Positions 56,772 through 64,000 of a stretch of 64,000 nt of DNA are shown in pieces (position 1 is the first letter of the stretch; each line of letters starts with the position of its first letter). The notes beneath the pieces are model-generated. The model saw only the letters and a list, made by a program, of their open reading frames with translations, was not told the origin of the DNA and ran no database searches. Source of the stretch: JACQFV01 sp964593585 (lineage in GTDB: Bacteria > Zixibacteria > MSB-5A5 > WJJR01); NCBI GenBank assembly GCA_964593585.1, contig CAZQIZ010000011.1, positions 27,329-91,328 of the forward strand, read 5' to 3'. The translations under genes were made by a program, and so were the position numbers.

Positions 56772-57170
56772 TCATTGCCCGTGGAAGGCAAACGAGTTCT
56801 TCTCGGTTTCCACCAACCGCACCGTCAGCGCCACCCCATCGGGCAGGTGGGGCGCCAGCAGCCGGTGCACGGCGACGGCGAGGTTCTCGCCGGTGGTGAT
56901 GACATCGTCGCCGAAGGTCTGATTCAGATCGCGCCGATCAAACCGCGGCGCGATGATCCGCGCCACCAGTTGATCGAGCCAGCCGTGGCCCACCACCACA
57001 TCGTCGGTCAGCCGCGGCGCGCGCAGTTGGAATTCCAGATGGTAGTCGTGCCCGTGACCGGCGGGATGGGCGCATTTGCCGTAGACCCGCGCGTTCTCCG
57101 CCGCGCTCAGATGCGGCGACCGCAGCGTGTGCGCCGCCGCAAAGCGATAGGTCCGCGCCAGCGTGATCAT
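56772..57170 (-). CDS. 6-pyruvoyl tetrahydropterin synthase / QueD family, copy 2
   Basis: The 132-residue protein has zinc His residues in FAAAHTL and HGHDYH, and the catalytic Cys in YGKCAHPAGHGH (about 30-41). The ATG at 57170 overlaps the upstream paralogue by 4 bases (ATGA). It could be QueD for 7-deazaguanine (queuosine) synthesis or a PTPS for tetrahydropterin; sequence alone does not decide. Confidence 0.88.
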   Translation of the reverse strand: MITLARTYRFAAAHTLRSPHLSAAENARVYGKCAHPAGHGHDYHLEFQLRAPRLTDDVVVGHGWLDQLVARIIAPRFDRRDLNQTFGDDVITTGENLAVAVHRLLAPHLPDGVALTVRLVETEKNSFAFHGQ

Positions 57171-57580
57171 GACGGCCTCCGCCGCGCAGACCACAGGTCA
57201 TCGGCCTCGTAGACGCGCACCTCGTCGAGTTCGCCGACCGGCAGTCGGCCCTCCAGCGCGTTCCAAATGAAGTCGGCCAGCACCTCGGTCGTGGGGATGC
57301 GTCCGGCCAGCTCGGGAATGTCGACATTCAGGTTGCGATGGTCGATGCGCTCAATCACGTGCTGCTGGATCAGTCGGTCGAGGTCGGTGAGGTTGATCAC
57401 CATGCCGGTCCGCGGATCAACCGGTCCGCGCACCGTGACCTCAAGCGTGTAGTTGTGCCCGTGGCCATGCTCGTTGGCGCAGGCGCCGAAGACCTCGTGA
57501 TTCTTCTCCGGGGTCCAGTCGGCGCGCCAGTAGCGATGCCCGGCGCAGAAACGTGCTTTGCGGGTCACGGAAATGGTCAT
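57167..57580 (-). CDS. 6-pyruvoyl tetrahydropterin synthase / QueD family, copy 1
   Basis: The 137-residue paralogue of the next gene has FCAGHRYW (zinc His), FGACANEHGHGHNYTLEV with the catalytic Cys (about 31-48), and C-terminal DIPTTEVLADFIWNAL-like family residues. The pair differs clearly in sequence, so they probably have different substrates or form a heteromer. Coupled by ATGA overlaps on both sides. Confidence 0.88.
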   Translation of the reverse strand: MTISVTRKARFCAGHRYWRADWTPEKNHEVFGACANEHGHGHNYTLEVTVRGPVDPRTGMVINLTDLDRLIQQHVIERIDHRNLNVDIPELAGRIPTTEVLADFIWNALEGRLPVGELDEVRVYEADDLWSARRRPS

Positions 57581-58443
57581 AGGCCTCTACGAAACACAAC
57601 CATACGGGCCAGAACAATACCCAGCCAATAAAGGTTCAGCCCGATCGCGATCGCCGGTAAAAACCAGAAAGGCCGCTGCGTCATTAGGCAGAGAATCAAT
57701 ACCAAGGCCTGGGTGCCGAAGCAGAGGGCCGAATTGGCCACCATGAAGCCGCGATGCCCATACCAGTCGCCTGTGGACGTGTCGGGAATCCCCAACCGCA
57801 GGCGCAGCCAGCGATCAAAGGCGGCCAACAGCCGGTCCTGCCAGCCAAACCAGAGATCATAGATCCGGGCCATCCACGCGACCGGCCCCTGGCCTGTCTC
57901 TTCCCGTTCATCGAGACGGCTGGTCAGGCGCGCGCCCGCCAGACCGATGTAGTGCAATTGATGGAAATTGAAGTACGAGCATTGCAGGAAAAGCGACACC
58001 CAGGCAATAATTCCCCAGATCACCGCGGCACGGTCGGACAATCCCACATCCGGCGCGCGCCAGGCCGCCGCCGCAATCCAGGCGGTAAAGACAACGCCGT
58101 CGCCGATGGTGTCGAGGAATCGTCCCAGTCGATGGCCGGTGCCGGTCAGACGCGCCAGCGCCCCGTCGCAGGAGTCGAAGAGGTCTTTGAGATGAACCAA
58201 AATCGCGGCCACAACGAACATCGGCAGCGAACGGGCGCCGGCGATCAGGACCGCGGCGGCCAAGCCGGAGAGGATTGAGGCGAGTGTGACCAACTCATGA
58301 CGGACCCGCAGGTTGTAGAAGACGCGGATCGCCCGTCGGTAGTAGGGGATCCAGAGCACGCTGATGTTGAAGTACCGCCAGTCCCGCGGCAGTTTGTGGA
58401 TGGCGTCCCAATCGATGGCAGTGTTTGTGTGCAGCTGGTTCAC
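57577..58443 (-). CDS. CDP-alcohol phosphatidyltransferase family protein
   Basis: The 288-residue membrane enzyme carries the signature D-x2-DG-x2-AR-x8-G-x3-D-x3-D: FDSCDGALARLTGTGHR then GRFLDTIGD (about 89-114). About six membrane helices. It transfers an alcohol headgroup from or to a CDP-linked lipid; the alcohol is unknown. The nucleotidyltransferase at the end of the same gene cluster could supply a CDP-linked substrate, but this is speculation. ATGA overlap with the VanZ-like gene. Confidence 0.88.
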   Translation of the reverse strand: MNQLHTNTAIDWDAIHKLPRDWRYFNISVLWIPYYRRAIRVFYNLRVRHELVTLASILSGLAAAVLIAGARSLPMFVVAAILVHLKDLFDSCDGALARLTGTGHRLGRFLDTIGDGVVFTAWIAAAAWRAPDVGLSDRAAVIWGIIAWVSLFLQCSYFNFHQLHYIGLAGARLTSRLDEREETGQGPVAWMARIYDLWFGWQDRLLAAFDRWLRLRLGIPDTSTGDWYGHRGFMVANSALCFGTQALVLILCLMTQRPFWFLPAIAIGLNLYWLGIVLARMVVFRRGL

Positions 58444-58817
58444 TTGGACGATCGTCGCCAGAGGATCAGTCCCACGGCGAACCCGAACAGGATGCCCAGA
58501 CAGTCGGCGGTCCAGTCGAGGAAACTGGCTTCACGCCGCGGAATCCAGAGTTGATGCAGTTCGTCGACGGCGGCAAACAGCAGCAGAAACAGGACGGGCC
58601 GCCACTGGGTCTTCCAGGCACGCCACCCACCCGCCCGCGCCCAGCCCCCGGCGACCAGGCAGGCAAAGAGCGCATACTGGGCAAAGTGCGCGAATTTGTC
58701 GGTCCAATCGATGCCCAGATCGGGCAGCCGGATGCTCGGCCATGAAGAGACTATCGACACCAACACCGCGTAGAGAACCGACAGGATGCGAAAAGCCGTG
58801 ATGGCGCGTGGTTTCAT
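58440..58817 (-). CDS. VanZ-like family membrane protein
   Basis: The 125-residue protein has four hydrophobic segments and the VanZ-like pattern: DKFAHFAQYALFA (about 40-52) and AVDELHQLWIPRREASFLDWTAD (positions about 83-105) with a conserved Asp-Glu-His-Gln. The function in this family is undefined. The ATG at 58817 gives the first helix; longer frames upstream have no family match. It is the first gene of the minus-strand cluster, divergent from the patatin gene. Confidence 0.85.
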   Translation of the reverse strand: MKPRAITAFRILSVLYAVLVSIVSSWPSIRLPDLGIDWTDKFAHFAQYALFACLVAGGWARAGGWRAWKTQWRPVLFLLLFAAVDELHQLWIPRREASFLDWTADCLGILFGFAVGLILWRRSSK

Positions 58818-58932
58818 GGGGATGTGAGCGGGATGGAAGGTAGCCAATCGGCGCGACGGCGGCAAGCGGCGGCCGGGATGGTTGCCGAGGGTGTTGGTTC
58901 GTACCCGGCGATCATCTACATTGTTCCCTGTC

Positions 58933-61359
58933 ATGCCTCGCGTCCGCTTCCACCATGTGCCTGCGCGCCCGCTTCGGGGACTGTGGCTGGCGACGCTGGC
59001 CGTGCTGGTATGGACCGCGACGGGAGGGACCCAGCCCCTCGATTTGCTGCAACCACGCTCTCCGATTTCCTGCCGGAATGACTCGTCGGGACCGGCTGTG
59101 GCGTTGGCGCTGGCCGGCGGCGGCGCGCGCGGGATCGCGCACATCGGCGTCCTGCGGGCCCTGGAAGAACAGGGGATTGCCGTGGATCTTATCTGCGGCG
59201 TCTCGATGGGTGCCATCATCGGCGGCCTGTACGCCTCCGGAATCCGCACCGATTCCCTCGAGGCGCTGGTGCATCGCGTGGATTGGGATCTGCTTTTGCA
59301 AAACACCCCTTCGCGGGCCCAACTGCTGCTCTCGCAGAAAGACGAGAGCGCCGAGTGGTTCTTCAGTCTGCCGCTGCGGGGGCTCGAACCGGTCTGGCCC
59401 ACCGGCGCCACGTCGGGTCAGGGACTCTACAATTATCTGATCGCGCTCACCCAGCGCGCCACCTACCTGTCGCAATCGGACTTCGACCGTCTGCCGACTC
59501 GTTTCCGCGCGGTGGCCACCGATTTGATCACCGGCGAACGCGTGGTGTTTGCGCGCGGCGGGCTGGCCTCCGCCTTGCGCGCATCGATGGCCTTTCCCCT
59601 GGCCGTATCGCCGTTGCGGCTGGATGGCTACCTGCTGGCCGACGGCGGGTTGATCGATCCGCTGCCGGTCATTCTTGCCGATTCGCTGTCCGATTGCCCG
59701 GTGGTGGCGGTCAACACCGCCTCGGGCATGGCGCCGGCCGATAAACTCGATGATCCTTACGCGCTGGCGAATCAAGCCACGACCGTCATGACGCACGAGC
59801 GGTTGGCGCGCGCCTGGGCGGCCGCCGACTATCGCTGCGAACCGATCGGCGACGAGCTAAGCAACGTCGATTTCGACCGGGTCGATTCGCTCATCGCCCT
59901 CGGATACCGTGCCGGCCTTGTATTGGCCGACGAGATTCGCGCACGGTCCATGCAACCACCGCTGGTGGCGAGCACGGCGGCGGAGACGATCCGTCATCGC
60001 GTCGACACGGTGATCCTCTCCGGCCACAGCGTCATTGCCGATTCGGCTCTGCGCGCGGCGTTGGCACTGCGGCCCGGTCAACAGTACTCAACCGCCGAAT
60101 TGCGGGCGGCGATCAGCCGTCTGGAGACGGCCTACACCGCGCGCGACTTCTCGCTGGCCGCCGTCACCCATGCCACGCTCGACAGCGCCGGCACGCTGGC
60201 CATCACCATCGACGAGGCGCGTCTGGCCGGCATCCGGCTCGACGGCAACCGCACGGTCAAAAGCTGGGTCATTCTGCGCAGTTTCCCGCTGAAGATCGGC
60301 ACGCCGTTCAATGCCGCGCGGATGGCGCGCGGATTGGCCGACATGCACGCCACCGGGCTGTTCGAGCAGGTCACCAGCGAGATTGTGCATTCCCCCGGCG
60401 GACCGGTGGTGCATCTGACGGTAACAGAGAGATCGACCGACGCGTTGCGCCTGGGGCTGCATCACAACCTCGAGTACCAGACCGAGGGGTTCATCCAGTG
60501 GGCCAAGACCAATCTGTTCGGGCTGGGCAATGAACTGACCGCGCATGCGCAGTACGCGCCGCGCCGAACGCTTTACTTTGCGCGACTCAAATCGGACCGG
60601 ATTTTCCGCACCTATCTCACCGCCGTGCTGCGGGTTTACTACCACAAGCACGAACGCTACCCCTATCGCGATCACGAACGGCTGCCAGCGTTCATCACCA
60701 CCCGTGACGGGATCGAATTGACGATCGGGCAGAACATCTCGCGGTTCGCGCAGATGTCGCTTCTGGTCGGCAGCGAGAACATCGACTACGAGATCGACTC
60801 GGTCGAGACCGAGTATCGCCATTCGCGGATTGCGGCGGTGGCGCGCCTGGATGATCTCGACCATGCCGAGTTCCCCACGCGCGGCCGGCGGCTGACAGCG
60901 CAGTTGACCTGGGGGGATGACTTCATCGACGGCGATCTGGTCTACCGCGCCTTCACCGCCGACGGCGAGTGGTTCCATTCGCCGGGCAAACGGCTCACGT
61001 TGTCGATCGGAGCGCGCTTTAGCTCCGCCGACCGGGTCCTGCCGATGTTCGAGCGCTTCTCGCTGGGGGGACGTCGATCCTTCATGGGGCTGGCCGAAGA
61101 CGAACTCCTCGGCGACCGCCTGGTGGCCAGCTCGCTCGGAGCGCGCTACCAGTTCCTGTCAATCGGCTATGCGACGGGGCGTGTCGATCTGGGCAACGCC
61201 TGGTCCAAAGGCAGCGACATCGACTTCTGGGGCGCCTTGCGGGCCGGAGTCGGCTTCGGATGGCTGTTTGAGACGCCGCTGGGGCCGCTGGCTCTCGCCT
61301 ATGGCCTGGCCGACCGCGGCCACACCAAGTTCTATTTCAGCTGGGGACACGATTTCTGA
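58933..61359 (+). CDS. Patatin-like phospholipase fused to an outer-membrane barrel (PlpD type)
   Basis: The 808-residue type Vd autotransporter-like protein has a signal peptide (about 13-33), a patatin domain (about 55-345) with oxyanion GGGARG (62-67), nucleophile S91 in GVSMG and D237 in LADGGLIDP, POTRA-like segments (about 370-500, including IRLDGNRTVKSWVILRSF) and a BamA/TamA-like barrel (about 500-808, ending SWGHDF). The family hydrolyses phospholipids and exposes the lipase outside the cell. The ATG at 58933 provides the signal peptide; frames further upstream do not. Confidence 0.93.
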   Translation: MPRVRFHHVPARPLRGLWLATLAVLVWTATGGTQPLDLLQPRSPISCRNDSSGPAVALALAGGGARGIAHIGVLRALEEQGIAVDLICGVSMGAIIGGLYASGIRTDSLEALVHRVDWDLLLQNTPSRAQLLLSQKDESAEWFFSLPLRGLEPVWPTGATSGQGLYNYLIALTQRATYLSQSDFDRLPTRFRAVATDLITGERVVFARGGLASALRASMAFPLAVSPLRLDGYLLADGGLIDPLPVILADSLSDCPVVAVNTASGMAPADKLDDPYALANQATTVMTHERLARAWAAADYRCEPIGDELSNVDFDRVDSLIALGYRAGLVLADEIRARSMQPPLVASTAAETIRHRVDTVILSGHSVIADSALRAALALRPGQQYSTAELRAAISRLETAYTARDFSLAAVTHATLDSAGTLAITIDEARLAGIRLDGNRTVKSWVILRSFPLKIGTPFNAARMARGLADMHATGLFEQVTSEIVHSPGGPVVHLTVTERSTDALRLGLHHNLEYQTEGFIQWAKTNLFGLGNELTAHAQYAPRRTLYFARLKSDRIFRTYLTAVLRVYYHKHERYPYRDHERLPAFITTRDGIELTIGQNISRFAQMSLLVGSENIDYEIDSVETEYRHSRIAAVARLDDLDHAEFPTRGRRLTAQLTWGDDFIDGDLVYRAFTADGEWFHSPGKRLTLSIGARFSSADRVLPMFERFSLGGRRSFMGLAEDELLGDRLVASSLGARYQFLSIGYATGRVDLGNAWSKGSDIDFWGALRAGVGFGWLFETPLGPLALAYGLADRGHTKFYFSWGHDF

Positions 61360-61818
61360 CAATTCCGTTGTCGGCGGACGGAATTATTCCCGCCTCCCGT
61401 AACAACCCTGCTCGACTGGAGACTACTGTATTGAAGGATTGGGTCGGACCAATCCTGGGAGCACGGCGAAGGAATTGGGGCCTGGGCCGTGACACATGGC
61501 GCGGTGGTGCAGTGATGCATCGTCGCGCCATTTTTTCTGAAGGGCGTCAAATCCGGAGCTTTTTCACAAGCTTTCACTAGAGTCCGAACGTGGGGCTTGC
61601 CGAAGTGTTTAATAGGTGGAAGAAGAGTGGTGATTAAAGAATTTTTGGCCTTGCATCACTTTTTCTGTTGCGCCCAGATATGCAGACGGTTAATTCCCGC
61701 TACTCGCTCGACTGCGGATCGGGCGGAACCTACGGAATGACAGTAAATTAAAGCAGGGACTTCAAGAAATTGCCTCAACAAGCTGGTTGAAGGCGCTCAA
61801 ACAAGGGGGGTTAACACC
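61360..61818. other. Intergenic region without a recognised gene
   Basis: The 459 bases after the patatin gene hold no convincing coding sequence. Composition becomes more AT-rich than the neighbouring genes from about 61600. I see no clear terminator; the last bases are the leader of the small membrane protein at 61819. Confidence 0.6.
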
Positions 61819-61941
61819 ATGCAGGGATTCTGGACAGCCTTTTGGGCCATTGTGCCGCCTGTAGCCTTGTTGGTCATGGCGTTTGTACAGTTCTTTCGCC
61901 GTGATTTTTCTGAGCGACTCTCCGAGGAACACCGCTCGTAA
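61819..61941 (+). CDS. 40-residue single-pass membrane protein
   Basis: A strong AAGGGGGG ribosome binding site lies 8 bases ahead of the ATG at 61819. The product has an N-terminal hydrophobic helix (about 2-26, with FWAIVPPVALLVMAFVQFF) and a charged tail (RRDFSERLSEEHRS). I do not recognise the family. The site strength and the membrane-helix/charged-tail layout support a real gene. Confidence 0.55.
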   Translation: MQGFWTAFWAIVPPVALLVMAFVQFFRRDFSERLSEEHRS

Positions 61942-62240
61942 CGATTCAGACAACTGTATAATTAGAGTTGCGGGCACGTCTGCCGATAATTATGGTGTGA
62001 CGTGTCCGTCGACGTTTGCGCCGGATCGCATATATGTAACCTATTGAAGCGTAATGGATTGTGACCGTGATGCGACGGGGCGCCGAGTTGATCGCAAACT
62101 GAATCGGTCTTGATTCGTTTAGTCTTTTGAGGCAACCTGTGGTGGTGAGAACACCCACCATACTTTCGACACATCCCGCTTGGGCCGCATTCGGTCTGGG
62201 CGGGACTTTCACTATAGATCTCCCCTCAAAGGAGGGAGCC

Positions 62241-62492
62241 ATGACCACCGCCCCACGGTGCGAGGCGTGCGGCATGCCGATGTCACGGCCGTCACAGCAC
62301 GGCAATGGCAATTCCGGCGGCCGTCTCTGCATCTACTGCACCGATCCGGCGGGCAACCTGAAGCCCCGTAGTGAGATTCGGGAGGGAATGATCCAGTACA
62401 CGATGAAGCTGGAAAGCTGGACCCGCGAGAAAGCCGAGCAGGAAGTCGATCGTCAGATGTCGCATCTGCCCGCCTGGCAGAAGGTGGGATAG
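62241..62492 (+). CDS. Small zinc-ribbon protein
   Basis: The 83-residue protein starts MTTAPRCEACGMPM and has a second pair CIYC at about 30-33, making a four-Cys zinc site, then a helical tail (TREKAEQEVDRQMSHLP). It matches the putative zinc-ribbon/DUF type of stand-alone protein. AAAGGAGGG precedes the ATG and a strong terminator follows 38 bases after the stop, so it is probably monocistronic. Confidence 0.8.
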   Translation: MTTAPRCEACGMPMSRPSQHGNGNSGGRLCIYCTDPAGNLKPRSEIREGMIQYTMKLESWTREKAEQEVDRQMSHLPAWQKVG

Positions 62493-62530
62493 CTTCACGC
62501 CGTACGGAATCCGCGCTCCCGTAATCTTCG

Positions 62531-62565
62531 AACCCCCGTCCCGTCTGGGACGGGGGTTTTGTTTT
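62531..62565 (+). terminator. Intrinsic terminator of the zinc-ribbon gene
   Basis: A 12-bp perfect stem, AACCCCCGTCCC, loop GTCT, GGGACGGGGGTT, followed by TTGTTTT. Confidence 0.92.
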
Positions 62566-62640
62566 GGCATGGGCACGATAATTCGCCTGCAAAGCCATTC
62601 ACGAATGAACGAAAGGCTCAATTCAAACTGTGTCGCGCTC

Positions 62641-64000
62641 GGGGTCAATCCCAAAGTTAGTTGAAGTTTGAACGGCTCATTTACGTTTACGCCGCTTTCT
62701 TCAGGGCGGCGTTCTCCAATTTCAATTCCCGCTGCAATGCCTGACGCATTGCCGGCAGATGCCGGTACCCCATCACCAGACGCAATCGTGGTTCGATATC
62801 CAAAAGCGCCGCCGCCAGCCAGCGGTGACGCTGATTCGAGTTCTTCCAGCAATCGACCTTGGCGCAACGATCTTCGATCAAGCCGTTGACGTTCTCCAGG
62901 CAGTTGGTCGTTTTGAACGAGCGTCCCAACTGCGCGAAGATGCCCAGTCGATGCAGCGTGAGAATCTCATCGAGCCCTTCCCGCAGACTGGCCGCCGCCG
63001 ACTGGTTTTGCCCATCCAGCTCGGCGATCAGGCGCTCCAGAGCGGCTCGGGCTTCGGCATACGTCGGCCGGTCCAGCGCCTTCTGTAATCGTTGCCGCCA
63101 GGTTGCCTGCTCCCGCAACGGCAGATAGCTGATCACATTCTCCCGCTTGTGCCACATACACCGCTGCACCAGCGCCCGCTTGGCAAACACCGTCCGTACG
63201 GCAGCGCGCAGTCCCTTCCCACCGTCAATGATCACCAGTAATCCCTGGGAGATGTCCAGACCGCGATCCAGAAGCGACCGCAGAAACGCCGACAGCACCG
63301 TCTGATTCTCCGTGTCGGTCTCGACAAATCCCAAAAGCCGCTTCTCGCCGCTCATCGTGATCCCCAACGCGATCACCATCACGGCGTCGGCAAAACTCTT
63401 CCCGTCCAAGAACACCGCGACATAGTCCTCGCGCGAGAGGTCCCGCTCCTGGAACGCCTTCAACTGCGCGGTCGAGGCCTGCACAAACGCCCGCGACACC
63501 GACGAACCGGACAACCCCATCGCCCCCGGCACCGCCTGAGCCGCCCGCTCGTAGTTGCCACAGGAGATGCCATAGAGAACCTGGCGCAACAGCCGCTCGT
63601 CGGTCTCCCCGTCCCCATCGTGCAATTGCCGGTAACTGGAAAGCGGGATCTCGCCGTCCTCCCCGCGCACACGCGGCACCGCGACCCGGAGCCGCTGACC
63701 GGCCATCTTCACGCTCCCGGGATTGCAACCATAACGCCGACCCACCTGATCGTCCGTCTTCCGCGCATGACGCGCGCCCGCCAACTGCTGAACCTCCGCC
63801 GCCAAGGTCTCCTGCACGTGCAATAGACCCAAAGGAATCCACTGCTGAATCAACGCCACCTTCGTGTCCAGATCCGCCCCGGCATATGCCTCCGGACGCA
63901 TCACCGTCACCCGTCCCAACCGCCTTTGCTTCTTGCGTCGTCGGCTCCTCATCCCGATCTTGCTCATGAACGGTTCCTCCTTTCCGTGGCTCCTGATCTC
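62641..64000 (-). mobile_element. IS256/Mutator-type insertion sequence, one end outside the window
   Basis: The element consists of the transposase gene plus its flanks. A plausible terminal repeat starts at 62641 (GGGGTCAATCCCAAAGTTAG), 46 bases after the transposase stop. Its inverted partner is not present between 63968 and 64000, so the left end must lie beyond the window. Confidence 0.6.
62687..63967 (-). CDS. IS256-family (Mutator) transposase
   Basis: The 426-residue DDE transposase has the Mutator-type core: first Asp in VAVFLDGKSF, second Asp in LLVIIDGGKGLRAAV, the C-x2-H-like RCMWHKRENV signature, and a Glu in the later helical region (NCLENVNGLIEDR). No frameshift or internal stop is seen, so it is potentially active. 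The N-terminus is Lys/Arg-rich, as expected for DNA binding. Confidence 0.93.
   Translation of the reverse strand: MSKIGMRSRRRKKQRRLGRVTVMRPEAYAGADLDTKVALIQQWIPLGLLHVQETLAAEVQQLAGARHARKTDDQVGRRYGCNPGSVKMAGQRLRVAVPRVRGEDGEIPLSSYRQLHDGDGETDERLLRQVLYGISCGNYERAAQAVPGAMGLSGSSVSRAFVQASTAQLKAFQERDLSREDYVAVFLDGKSFADAVMVIALGITMSGEKRLLGFVETDTENQTVLSAFLRSLLDRGLDISQGLLVIIDGGKGLRAAVRTVFAKRALVQRCMWHKRENVISYLPLREQATWRQRLQKALDRPTYAEARAALERLIAELDGQNQSAAASLREGLDEILTLHRLGIFAQLGRSFKTTNCLENVNGLIEDRCAKVDCWKNSNQRHRWLAAALLDIEPRLRLVMGYRHLPAMRQALQRELKLENAALKKAA

Overview
The window is a high-GC stretch from a Gram-negative bacterium. It is densely packed, with long operons joined by 1-14 base overlaps, outer-membrane beta-barrel proteins, a signal-peptide M28 peptidase carrying thrombospondin type 3 repeats and a dockerin-like tail, and a type IVc (Tad) pilus locus. 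This gene style resembles uncultured FCB-group lineages such as Zixibacteria. That placement is an inference from protein style; there is no rRNA or marker tree in the window.

Layout. 1-2785 (minus): a heterodisulfide-reductase-like operon, hdrC-hdrB-short hdrA-nuoE-like, preceded by a redox-type palindrome. 3155-4444 (plus): a membrane protein and a DUF192 protein. 4530-14070 (minus): a complete Tad pilus operon with two near-identical Flp pilins at its head and a 35-residue membrane protein at its tail. 14071-15041: about 1 kb with no convincing gene but several perfect hairpins. 15042-19856 (plus): TypA/BipA, a porin-like gene broken by an in-frame TAA, and a sodium/solute symporter. 19939-22781 (minus): a hypothetical protein and the secreted M28 peptidase. 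23001-30844 (minus): sugar-binding lipoprotein, ABC ATPase, permease and a secreted GH38 alpha-mannosidase in one operon.

30941-40977 (minus) is an eleven-gene operon for a group 3b-type cytoplasmic [NiFe] hydrogenase: four structural subunits (hydB, hydG, hydD, hydA), a cyclic-nucleotide-type sensor domain, a maturation protease, and hypA, hypF, hypC, hypD and hypE. HypA lacks its zinc ribbon and hypB is absent. 41172-48584 (plus) is the most unusual region: an RsbW-like kinase and STAS protein, an ECF sigma factor with a membrane anti-sigma factor, a membrane-anchored protein made of 32 uninterrupted nine-residue repeats, a metalloprotease/propeller/beta-barrel fusion, and a PrsW-type membrane protease. 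PrsW-type proteases are known to destroy anti-sigma factors, so this could be an envelope-stress system with new effectors.

48708-53093 (plus): carA-carB. 53094-53565: REP-like repeats and a class II serine-type tRNA with an eight-base anticodon loop. 53566-58817 (minus): nine closely spaced genes (VanZ-like, CDP-alcohol phosphatidyltransferase, two PTPS/QueD paralogues, folE, dcd, panC, panD, a nucleotidyltransferase). 58933-61359 (plus): a patatin-like autotransporter. The last 2.6 kb are less gene-dense: a 40-residue membrane protein, a zinc-ribbon protein with a strong terminator, and an IS256/Mutator-type insertion sequence cut by the window edge.
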